From positions 1-6,736 of the forward strand of contig JASLGV010000192.1 in the NCBI GenBank assembly GCA_030149995.1: a stretch of 6,736 bases of DNA. Direction: 5' to 3'. Below the pieces are notes generated by a model. The model saw only the letters and a program-made list of their open reading frames with translations, did not search any database and was not told the origin of the DNA. Each line of letters begins with the position of its first letter. Position 1 is the first letter of the stretch. A program made the translations under genes and the position numbers. Origin of the DNA: Pedobacter sp. (GTDB taxonomy: Bacteria; Bacteroidota; Bacteroidia; Sphingobacteriales; Sphingobacteriaceae). Shown here piece by piece: positions 1-5,364 of the stretch.

Positions 1-176
1 GTATAAGAGTCAATCAGGTTAATCAGGGAAATCTCCGTTCCTGCTACTTTAGCAGTAAGCATGGCCAGGTCTTTAAATTCTTCAAAAAGCTCGGAGTAAT
101 CGAGGTCAAGCTCAGATAAGCTCAACAACCTTTGCCCCTCGTTCGAAGGCATTGGGAAATTTTCTTTCGGTATCAT
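1..176 (-). CDS. GAF-domain protein, probable sensor histidine kinase (N-terminus, cut by window edge)
   Basis: Reading leftward from an ATG at 176, 58 residues are visible and the frame stays open to the window edge. The segment PSNEGQRLLSLSELDLD, followed by FEEFKDLAMLTAKVAGTEIS and LINLIDSY, fits the opening of GAF-domain signalling proteins. Their usual pattern is NE..RL..L....ILD......FDDL..LAA.ICGTPIALISLVD. In that family the GAF domain senses a small ligand or redox state and is commonly followed by a histidine kinase core or a diguanylate cyclase, but the output domain lies outside the window. The ILDT motif is altered here to LDLD. The start at 176 places the NE motif at residues 12-13, close to the usual spacing. 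An internal ATG at 152 is the alternative start. A candidate promoter lies just upstream at 186-217. The GAF call is fairly sure; the kinase call is inference. Confidence 0.72.
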   Translation of the reverse strand, partial: MIPKENFPMPSNEGQRLLSLSELDLDYSELFEEFKDLAMLTAKVAGTEISLINLIDSY

Positions 177-185
177 TTGTTGGTG

Positions 186-217
186 CAATAATATTACAAT
201 TTACGATAGGAAGCAAC
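186..217 (-). promoter_or_regulatory. Candidate Bacteroidota-type promoter for the GAF-domain gene
   Basis: On the minus strand GTTG (214-217) is followed after 20 bases by TATTATTG (186-193). This is one mismatch from the Bacteroidota -7 consensus TAnnTTTG at the usual 19-21 base distance from a TTG-type -33 box. Transcription would begin about 5 bases before the ATG at 176, giving an almost leaderless message. The other possibility is that translation starts at the internal ATG at 152. This was recognised by eye only. Confidence 0.3.
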
Positions 218-406
218 TTTTGGATTTATAAACGCAGGCCCTGCCTATTCAAATATGCATGGGTATGCGGAACGCGTAATTGGGCGAAAGTATCAGAAGA
301 TGAATACGGATGATTTTCCTGCTCTTAATAACAGATTCCAGAAAATTGTGGTGTTAATCCAAAAGTCAGGCAAAACATAAACTTACTTAATCGCTCAAAG
401 CAGATT

Positions 407-976
407 TTACCTGTTTTTCTTTATCCTGGATAAACTTTGTGGTGTGATCTCTAAATAAGAAGCAATATCACCTTGAGAAACGTATAGCGCAATTTCCGGT
501 AGTAGTTTTAAAAATAATTCATATCGTTTACTGGAATCGTATCCCTTAAAAGCATTCTGAAGCTGAACTTTATCTAATAATGATTGCTGCTGAATTTTCG
601 CAATCAGCGCTTTTAAGTATGGAATCTGTGCATATAATTTATGCAGATTGACATAAGAAATCACCAGTACCTGTACATCGGTACAAGCCTGTATAGAATC
701 GTAAGAAACCGTGTTGCAGTTAAAGCTTTCCAGTATGGTACAAAATTTATTTTTAGGAATAAATACGTGGGTAACTTCATCACCTTTTTCATTAATTCTA
801 AATATTCTGGCTATTCCGGTATTTACAAAAAAGAGTTCTCTGCAGACCCTTCCTGCACCTGAAAGAACATCGCCTTTCAGAAAAGTTTTTTCTTCAAAGG
901 CCTGATTAATCAATGTGATATCTGATTGACCGATTGAATGATGTAATGCTAAAACGGAAATCAATTGTGCATGCAT
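407..976 (-). CDS. Crp/Fnr-family transcriptional regulator
   Basis: This 189-residue protein has a cyclic-nucleotide-binding-type beta-roll at about residues 20-110 (ending TDVQVLVIS), a dimerisation helix at about 112-140, and a short C-terminal winged-helix part. The stretch QGDIASYLEITPQSLSRIKK (168-187) is the helix-turn-helix, and the protein stops right after its recognition helix, as many Bacteroidota members do. It would act as a cytosolic dimer on DNA. The phosphate-binding cassette region (about 75-97, KNKFCTILESFNCNTVSYDS) has no Arg and lacks the GE...RS pattern that binds cAMP in Escherichia coli CRP, so cAMP is an unlikely ligand. There is no N-terminal Cys cluster of the Fnr type. 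The ATG at 976 is the only good start. It is transcribed divergently from the SDR gene starting at 1126, 149 bases away, which makes that SDR its most likely local target. The family call is strong; the target and signal are unknown. Confidence 0.93.
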   Translation of the reverse strand: MHAQLISVLALHHSIGQSDITLINQAFEEKTFLKGDVLSGAGRVCRELFFVNTGIARIFRINEKGDEVTHVFIPKNKFCTILESFNCNTVSYDSIQACTDVQVLVISYVNLHKLYAQIPYLKALIAKIQQQSLLDKVQLQNAFKGYDSSKRYELFLKLLPEIALYVSQGDIASYLEITPQSLSRIKKNR

Positions 977-1103
977 AAATCAGAATAAATAACAGGTAAC
1001 ATTCTATGGCCGCAATTTACAAACAAATTAAGCGCCGATTAAAATTTTTCAAGCTTGTGTTATTTACCATTTGTTCAGTGGTTCCTTTGGTATCCTCCCG
1101 AAA

Positions 1104-1115
1104 TTTGAATTCAAA
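1104..1115. promoter_or_regulatory. Perfect 12-base palindrome just before the first SDR gene, candidate operator
   Basis: TTTGAATTCAAA reads the same on both strands. Two further matching bases (A/T) lie on each side after one mismatch. It ends 10 bases before the SDR start codon at 1126, in the space shared with the divergent Crp/Fnr gene. Crp/Fnr and many other dimeric regulators bind palindromes, so a repressor site over the translation start region is plausible. The sequence is AT-rich, so chance is a real alternative. Confidence 0.3.
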
Positions 1116-1125
1116 ATTTAAACAC

Positions 1126-1869
1126 ATGGAAAATATCAATGGAATTAACAACGTTTTAAAAGCGAAAAAAATTGTTGTATTGGGCGGAAGTTCTGGCTTA
1201 GGTCTGGCAACCGCTAAACTTGCCGATCAGATGGGTGCAGAAGTAATCATCGTGTCAAACAATGAGAGCCGGTTAAATAAAGCGCTTGGCGAGCTTTCAT
1301 CGAAGAGTAAATATTACGTAGTTGACTTAAACCAGGAAGAACAGATTAAAAGTTTTTTTCAGGAAATTGGAAAATTTGATCATCTTATTTATACGGCCGG
1401 AGAAAACCTGGATCTGAAGCCAATAGCAGATCTTGAGGTAGATCAGGCCAAGGAATTTTTCAATTTACGGTACTGGAGTGCTTTTGCTTCCGTAAAGTAT
1501 GGTGCTCCCTCGCTTAATCCGGGTGGTTCTATCTGTTTAACCAGTGGAACAGCAGCTATAAAACCCATGGCAGGTTGGTCTTTGGCTACAAGTGTTTGCT
1601 GTGCAATGATCGGATTTACCAGAGCCATGGCCGTGGAACTTGCACCAATACGGGTAAATTGTGTTTCGCCGGGGCTTATTAAAACAAATCTTTGGGATAA
1701 TGTTCCTTCAGAGCAGCGGGAAAATATGTATAAAATGGCTACAGATCTTTCTTTGGTGAAAAAGTTAGGAGAACCTGAATATGTTGCCCAGGCCTATATA
1801 TATCTGATTGGCCAGCCTTTTTGCACAGGACAGACAATTGTTGTAGATGGAGGTTCTGTACTGGCGTAA
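1126..1869 (+). CDS. Short-chain dehydrogenase/reductase-like protein without the YxxxK motif
   Basis: A 247-residue cytosolic Rossmann-fold protein. The start at 1126 is chosen because the first beta strand and cofactor loop follow at once (KKIVVLGGSSGLG, residues 14-26), as in other SDRs. The same frame is open 40 codons further upstream to an ATG at 1006. Visible SDR marks are the glycine-rich nucleotide loop at 20-26, an acidic residue after the fourth strand (VVDLN, D67), YTAG (89-92) in place of NNAG, Ser140 at the catalytic serine position, ELAPIRVNCVSPGLIKT (171-187) and a C-terminal GQTIVVDGGSVL. Where Tyr and Lys should follow Ser140 by about 13 and 17 residues, the protein reads WSLATSVCC (151-159), so both are missing. 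Divergent SDRs with such a replaced active site are known, so it may bind NAD(P) with altered chemistry or act as a sensor. It diverges from the Crp/Fnr gene, and two hairpins follow its stop. Confidence 0.9.
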   Translation: MENINGINNVLKAKKIVVLGGSSGLGLATAKLADQMGAEVIIVSNNESRLNKALGELSSKSKYYVVDLNQEEQIKSFFQEIGKFDHLIYTAGENLDLKPIADLEVDQAKEFFNLRYWSAFASVKYGAPSLNPGGSICLTSGTAAIKPMAGWSLATSVCCAMIGFTRAMAVELAPIRVNCVSPGLIKTNLWDNVPSEQRENMYKMATDLSLVKKLGEPEYVAQAYIYLIGQPFCTGQTIVVDGGSVLA

Positions 1870-1887
1870 AAATGCCAAAAGCATTTT
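1869..1887. terminator. Short hairpin between convergent genes, possible bidirectional terminator
   Basis: AAAATGC (1869-1875) pairs with GCATTTT (1881-1887) around the loop CAAAA, a perfect 7-base stem starting on the last base of the SDR stop codon. Each strand ends the stem in TTTT, so it could stop transcription both ways, but the stem is weak and the T run is short. For the SDR transcript the stronger hairpin at 1915-1941 follows. Confidence 0.4.
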
Positions 1888-1912
1888 ATGCATTAAATCC
1901 TGAACAGATGGC

Positions 1913-2752
1913 TTAAGCTTTTGCCTGTCGGGCAAAAGCTTTTGTTTTGGAAGGACTGTATCCGTAATACTTTTTATATGATTTTGAGAAATGTCCGAAA
2001 TCTTCAAAGCCAATTTCTATATAGATCTCAGAAGGTCTTCGATGGGTATTTAACAGGATTTCATGTGCCGCCTGCAATCTTCTTTGTTGCAGCCAGGTAC
2101 GGGCCTGAAGTCCAAAAATCTTTAAGAAATGCCTTTGAAAGGTCCAGACACTTCTTCCACTCAGTTCGGCAAATTTGCTTATGGGTATGTTAAACATATA
2201 ATTGCGCTCCATAAACTCTGCAAGATCATGCGTATCGGGAGCCAGATCGTTAAATAACCAATCTTGAATGCCCGGTGCTTGTTCGTTCAGACAAATCAAC
2301 AGCTCCTGTAACTTGTTTTCTGTAATTGCCAGACTTGGAGTTGTATGCGTATTCAAATAAGGAATCAAAGAGTTGAAAAGTCCAACCAATGATGGAGTGT
2401 TTTTTAACAGAAGAACTTGAGGAGCAGCTCCCTGATACCGGTTCGTATCCATCTTATAAAGCATACGTATGTGCTGAAGAAATTCTTTTTTAAGTATGAT
2501 GAAAATTACCTTATACTGATCCAGCTGGCCAGCCGGTTTGCTTTCACATTTAATGAGGGTGTTTCGCCGAAGCATAAAGGTCTCTCCTGCTTTATAAATG
2601 GTTTCCTGATTATATTCTGTTACCCGCATCTCACCATTTACCACATGGCAAACAACATGTTCTGAGATGTAATCAAGCCTGGCGTGTGTACAGATATGCC
2701 CGGTTGCAAACTGGATATCAGGTGATTTTAAAGGTTCTTTGCTTGTGTTCAT
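1913..2752 (-). CDS. AraC-family transcriptional regulator
   Basis: A 279-residue DNA-binding protein. The N-terminal part (about 25-90) has the beta-rich pattern of a cupin-like sensing domain (VNGEMRVTEYNQETIYKAG, then FMLRRNTLIKCES). A linker of about 95-170 precedes the C-terminal AraC/XylS DNA-binding domain. The two helix-turn-helix units are seen at about 190-214 (IPISKFAELSGRSVWTFQRH, then FLKIFG) and 238-266 (RRPSEIYIEIGFEDFGHFSK, then SYKKYYGYSPS). The second carries the family signature A/I..GF.D.GHFS..FKK..G.SPS. The N-terminus resembles AraC members of the ExsA-like type, whose ligands are often unknown. The ATG at 2752 has an AAGGA 9 bases upstream. The gene converges with the SDR at 1126-1869, and its final codons form a hairpin on the opposite strand. 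It lies downstream of, but behind a terminator from, the second SDR gene at 2887-3618, a plausible target. Confidence 0.95.
   Translation of the reverse strand: MNTSKEPLKSPDIQFATGHICTHARLDYISEHVVCHVVNGEMRVTEYNQETIYKAGETFMLRRNTLIKCESKPAGQLDQYKVIFIILKKEFLQHIRMLYKMDTNRYQGAAPQVLLLKNTPSLVGLFNSLIPYLNTHTTPSLAITENKLQELLICLNEQAPGIQDWLFNDLAPDTHDLAEFMERNYMFNIPISKFAELSGRSVWTFQRHFLKIFGLQARTWLQQRRLQAAHEILLNTHRRPSEIYIEIGFEDFGHFSKSYKKYYGYSPSKTKAFARQAKA
1915..1947 (+). terminator. Rho-independent-type terminator embedded in the 3' end of the AraC-family gene
   Basis: AAGCTTTTGCC (1915-1925) pairs perfectly with GGCAAAAGCTT (1931-1941) around the five-base loop TGTCG. The plus strand continues with T-rich sequence (TTTGTTTT, 1940-1947), which suits termination of the SDR transcript coming from the left. 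On the minus strand no T run follows, so it should act mainly on plus-strand transcripts. The hairpin lies wholly inside the last codons of the AraC-family gene, encoding roughly AFARQAKA. Confidence 0.6.
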
Positions 2753-2761
2753 GAGGTTACA

Positions 2762-2777
2762 TCCTTAAACAAAAATA
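2762..2777 (-). promoter_or_regulatory. Candidate -7 box and ribosome-binding site of the AraC-family gene
   Basis: On the minus strand TATTTTTG (2770-2777) matches the Bacteroidota -7 consensus TAnnTTTG exactly. It is followed by AAGGA (2762-2766), 9 bases before the ATG at 2752. This supports the chosen start. A well-placed -33 TTTG is not seen; the nearest TTGG is about 22 bases upstream of the -7 box. If the -7 box is used the ribosome site would lie at the very 5' end of the message, so at least one of the two may be chance. Confidence 0.3.
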
Positions 2778-2829
2778 AGTATTAAAGCATTTGTTATAAC
2801 CAACAATACAGATAACCGTCTTTTTTTCA

Positions 2830-2874
2830 CAAAAATACAGGTGAACCGGTTTTAAATTATTTCAGGTTCACCTG
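2830..2874 (-). terminator. Rho-independent terminator after the second SDR gene
   Basis: The arms CAGGTGAACC (2838-2847) and GGTTCACCTG (2865-2874) are perfect 10-base complements separated by a 17-base AT-rich loop. Reading on the minus strand, the stem is followed at once by TATTTTTG (2830-2837), the expected U-rich tail. It begins 12 bases after the stop of the SDR gene at 2887 and separates that gene from the AraC-family gene on the same strand. The latter therefore probably has its own promoter. Confidence 0.75.
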
Positions 2875-2886
2875 CTGATGTTTTAC

Positions 2887-3618
2887 TTAAATAAATGATC
2901 CAAGTGGTCTGATGGTGATGTCGTTAACGGCTACATTACCAGGCTGACTGATGGCATAAATTACAGCGTCAGAAATTGCAGCCGCATCTAACCGGTCATA
3001 ATTACCCAAGCTTTCTTTCAGTTTAAGCACTTTAGGACTGCTAAGGTCGTGCCCCAATTCTGTGTCAACTGCTCCCGGATAAATGGTTGTGGTTTTGATT
3101 TTTCCGGCCGTTTCATCTCTTAAGGTTTCCATAATGGCCCTGACAGCAAACTTTGTTCCGCTGTAAACTCCACTGCTTTGATGAATTCTTTTTCCTGCAA
3201 TAGAAGATGTGGCCAGGATATGTCCTGTACCTCTTTCGAGCATATGTGGTAATACTGCATTGATGCCATAAAGTACGCCTTTAATGTTCACATCAATCAT
3301 CCTGTCCCATTCCTCTACAAGTCCTTCGTCAAAAAAAGAAGTGGGCATAATACCTGCATTGTTCCAAAGTACATCTACCCTTCCAAATTTTTGAATGGCC
3401 TGGTTAATGAGGTTATCTACTTCTGTACGGATGGTTACATCTGTTTTAACGAACATGCCCTGATCTCCAAATTCGCTTACCAGGGTTTCGAGTTTGTCCT
3501 GTCTACGTGCAGCAAGTACAATTTTAGCGCCTAATTTAGCTAATTTATAAGCAGCATCTGCTCCCATACCACTGCTGGCTCCTGTAATTACGATTACTTT
3601 ATCTTTAATATTTTCCAT
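2887..3618 (-). CDS. Classical short-chain dehydrogenase/reductase (SDR), NAD(P)-dependent
   Basis: A 243-residue cytosolic oxidoreductase with a complete classical SDR active site. Visible motifs are TGASSGMG (12-19) for the dinucleotide, D60 after strand 4, NNAG (87-90), the structural Asn in DVNIKG (about 111), catalytic Ser139, Tyr152 and Lys156 (YSGTK), and the PGAVDTEL loop (181-188). The ARR sequence after strand 2 (about 37-39) suggests NADP(H) preference. The C-terminal VNDITIRPLGS resembles YdfG-type SDRs that act on small hydroxy acids, aldehydes or ketones. The actual substrate is unknown. The ATG at 3618 is chosen because strand 1 starts right after it. A longer frame reaches only a TTG at 3696. 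It is followed by a terminator and then an AraC-family gene, and lies 166 bases after the MFS gene, so it may be its own unit. Confidence 0.96.
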   Translation of the reverse strand: MENIKDKVIVITGASSGMGADAAYKLAKLGAKIVLAARRQDKLETLVSEFGDQGMFVKTDVTIRTEVDNLINQAIQKFGRVDVLWNNAGIMPTSFFDEGLVEEWDRMIDVNIKGVLYGINAVLPHMLERGTGHILATSSIAGKRIHQSSGVYSGTKFAVRAIMETLRDETAGKIKTTTIYPGAVDTELGHDLSSPKVLKLKESLGNYDRLDAAAISDAVIYAISQPGNVAVNDITIRPLGSFI

Positions 3619-3635
3619 TGCTATATATTTTGATG

Positions 3636-3643
3636 CAAAATTA
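3636..3643 (-). promoter_or_regulatory. Candidate -7 box of the second SDR gene
   Basis: TAATTTTG on the minus strand fits the Bacteroidota -7 consensus TAnnTTTG and ends 17 bases before the ATG at 3618. No convincing -33 element lies 19-21 bases upstream, which would suit a promoter that needs an activator. The call rests on an eight-base match in AT-rich DNA. Confidence 0.25.
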
Positions 3644-3661
3644 CCTGAGTCTACCAAGCGT

Positions 3662-3690
3662 AATTTGTTTCTGAATAACAAAAAATTTGT
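3662..3690 (-). repeat. Direct repeat upstream of the second SDR gene, possible AraC-type binding site
   Basis: On the minus strand ACAAATT occurs twice (3684-3690 and 3662-3668) exactly 22 bases apart, about two helical turns. Each copy is preceded by a CAGA sequence (CAGACAAATT and CAGAAACAAATT). AraC-family proteins commonly bind direct repeats spaced about 21 bases upstream of a -35/-33 region. The repeats sit just upstream of the candidate -7 box at 3636-3643. Identity of the binding protein is inference; the neighbouring AraC-family regulator is the obvious candidate. Confidence 0.3.
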
Positions 3691-3784
3691 CTGCAATGGG
3701 CAAAATAACGTTATGTGAAGACCCGGGCTAAGCTTCCAATAGATTTTATTTGCTACAGGTAGATTTCTGAACCAGTTATCATTC

Positions 3785-5035
3785 TCAATTCTCCTGGTCT
3801 GGAGTACTTGTTGTTTGGGAGCTGCAAGCTTGTTTATTTCTAAAGAGGAATTTGTAAAAAGTAATTACAATCAATATTTCAATAATGCCCTGAAATAGAA
3901 TACAGTTCTGAATACCGATGTACCCCGACAACCAACCTATTACGACACTTCCCAGCGGTAAAGCACCAAAGGCAGCCATGGCAAAAAAAGAGATTACCCT
4001 GCCACGCATTTCGGGTTTAGAAGTTACCTGAATAACCGTGTTACATATCGGGATGATGGACATGGTTCCAAATCCGCAGAAAAAAAGAACGAACAGACCG
4101 ATGTGAAAAGAAGGCATGTACGAAAAGCATATCAAGGCTAAACCGAGTATAAAAAGATTGATACCCAGGATTCGCTTTAAACTTGCGGCAGGTGACAAAC
4201 CTGCAATATATACAGTGCTTGCAAAAGCACCAATTCCAATAGCGGCACTAATGGTACCGAAAGTGCCAGCATCACCCCTAAAAATATCCTTGGCATAAGC
4301 AGGAAGCAATGTATTATAACTGGCTACTAAAAAACAGACTAAAAAAGTAAGTAAAAGTGTATATCCAATATCCGGTGTAGCCTGTATATATTTTATTCCG
4401 GCCTGGAAATCCCCTTTAAACTGCTTACTTCTATTGGTTACCTGTTTTGGCAATTTCATTAAGTTAAGCGCGATGATGACTGCAACAAAACTGAATGCAT
4501 TACTTCCAAAACAGATTGCAGCTCCATATTTTGCTATTAACCAGCCGGCCAAAGCCGGTCCCGCTAACCTGGCCAAATTGTTTAAAGCAGAATTGATGGC
4601 AATTGCGTTAGGTAAATCGTCCGGACTTTCAATAAGATCGTTTACCATGGGTTGGCGGGCCGGTACATCAAAAGCATAGGCGATTCCTAAAATAACACTT
4701 AGCAAAAGTATTAGCCATACCTGGTGATGATTGAACACATATAAAGTAGTTAACATAATTGCTTGCAAGGCAGATACTACCTGTGTTATCATCAGTACTT
4801 TAAACCGGTCGAAACGATCGGCTACCACCCCGCCTAACGGAGATAATATAAATGAAGGAAATTGCTCTGCAAATGTTGCCACACCAACCATTAATACAGA
4901 TTGGGTCATAGAATAAATAAGCCAGATCACCGCTGTGCGCTGCATCCACATGCCCACCCTCGATACCAGTTGCCCCCAAAAGAACAACTGGTAATTGCGG
5001 CTTCTAAAAGCCCTGAAGGTATTACTGAATTTCAT
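3785..5035 (-). CDS. Major facilitator superfamily exporter (MFS_3/EntS-like)
   Basis: A 416-residue inner-membrane carrier with about 12 hydrophobic segments, the normal MFS size. The N-terminus FRAFRSRNYQLFFWGQLVSR and WMQ are typical of the EntS-like (MFS_3) branch. GGVVADRFDRFKVL (68-81) is the motif A loop between helices 2 and 3. DVPARQPMVNDL (123-134) and NSALNNLARLAGPALAGWLI (148-167) are further branch signatures, the latter the motif C-like region of proton-driven exporters. PEMRGRVISF (341-350) is the second-half loop. Members export siderophores, macrolides or other small molecules; the substrate here is unknown. The ATG at 5035 is chosen because the family sequence begins there. 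Upstream the frame only offers a TTG at 5065. The start lies inside the preceding gene (14-base overlap), which suggests translational coupling. The C-terminal tail (about 400-416) is polar. It is the last gene of the RND/barrel operon. Confidence 0.95.
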   Translation of the reverse strand: MKFSNTFRAFRSRNYQLFFWGQLVSRVGMWMQRTAVIWLIYSMTQSVLMVGVATFAEQFPSFILSPLGGVVADRFDRFKVLMITQVVSALQAIMLTTLYVFNHHQVWLILLLSVILGIAYAFDVPARQPMVNDLIESPDDLPNAIAINSALNNLARLAGPALAGWLIAKYGAAICFGSNAFSFVAVIIALNLMKLPKQVTNRSKQFKGDFQAGIKYIQATPDIGYTLLLTFLVCFLVASYNTLLPAYAKDIFRGDAGTFGTISAAIGIGAFASTVYIAGLSPAASLKRILGINLFILGLALICFSYMPSFHIGLFVLFFCGFGTMSIIPICNTVIQVTSKPEMRGRVISFFAMAAFGALPLGSVVIGWLSGYIGIQNCILFQGIIEILIVITFYKFLFRNKQACSSQTTSTPDQEN

Positions 5036-5351
5036 TATTCCGCTTGTATTGATGTTGTTTTGCAAGTCTTTTGCTTAAAAAAAGAGCCATTAGTATAAAT
5101 CCGGCAAAAAAGTTAAACAAGGCTATGTAGTTTTCTTTCCCAACGTGGGCAATTTGTGCCAGCACAAGCCCGGCCAGTAAATTGATTACACCCCATATCA
5201 CATTCAAAGTTGGCGACGAGGGACCTACGCCTCTTGGCCTGGCAAATGGCGTAGTGAACGGCCTTCCTGAAACACCGTGTATAAAATGAGGGATAAAGTT
5301 TGTTATAAAAGCTCCTGAGAGCAAGGAGGCAAAAATGTTTATTAGTATCAT
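5022..5351 (-). CDS. Small conserved-looking membrane protein, three predicted helices, function unknown
   Basis: A 109-residue protein starting at the ATG at 5351. The frame extends upstream into the barrel gene, but hydrophobic residues begin right at this Met. Hydrophobic segments lie at about 2-20, 48-68 and 75-95, and the tail is basic (SKRLAKQHQYKRNNEIQ), expected on the cytoplasmic side. Between helices 1 and 2 is a striking loop, PHFIHGVSGRPFTTPFARP then RGVGPSSP (21-47), rich in Pro and Gly with two His, which looks constrained by function. I recall similar small Bacteroidota proteins of unknown function but cannot assign a named family. It starts 13 bases after the barrel gene and overlaps the MFS gene by 14 bases, so it is translated between an outer-membrane protein and an exporter. 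It may be an accessory subunit of either. Confidence 0.85.
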   Translation of the reverse strand: MILINIFASLLSGAFITNFIPHFIHGVSGRPFTTPFARPRGVGPSSPTLNVIWGVINLLAGLVLAQIAHVGKENYIALFNFFAGFILMALFLSKRLAKQHQYKRNNEIQ

Positions 5352-5364
5352 CGTATTATAATAT

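Noticed and set aside
234..244. GCAGG-C-CCTGC inverted repeat in the 177-406 gap.
   Set aside because: Five-base arms with a one-base centre and no T run: not a terminator and too short for a confident operator.
420..434. Odd palindrome TTTATCC-T-GGATAAA near the end of the Crp/Fnr gene.
   Set aside because: It lies in coding sequence, has a one-base centre unsuited to an RNA hairpin, and is not followed by a T run.
1006..1125. Forty-codon N-terminal extension of the first SDR from an ATG at 1006, which looks like a signal peptide (basic start, then LVLFTICSVVPLVSS).
   Set aside because: SDRs of this kind are cytosolic and the Rossmann strand follows directly after the Met at 1126. The extension would also fill the divergent promoter region. 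N-terminal proteomics would settle it.
3619..3696. Twenty-six-codon N-terminal extension of the second SDR.
   Set aside because: Its start codon is TTG, the extension overlaps the candidate promoter, and the SDR fold starts at the ATG at 3618.
3705..3714. Ten-base palindrome ATAACGTTAT between the MFS and second SDR genes.
   Set aside because: Short and AT-rich, with no extended symmetry, about 90 bases upstream of the SDR start. Too weak to call an operator or terminator.
5036..5065. Ten-codon extension of the MFS protein.
   Set aside because: The upstream start is TTG, whereas the ATG at 5035 places the family's FRAFRSRNYQLFF pattern at the expected distance from the N-terminus.
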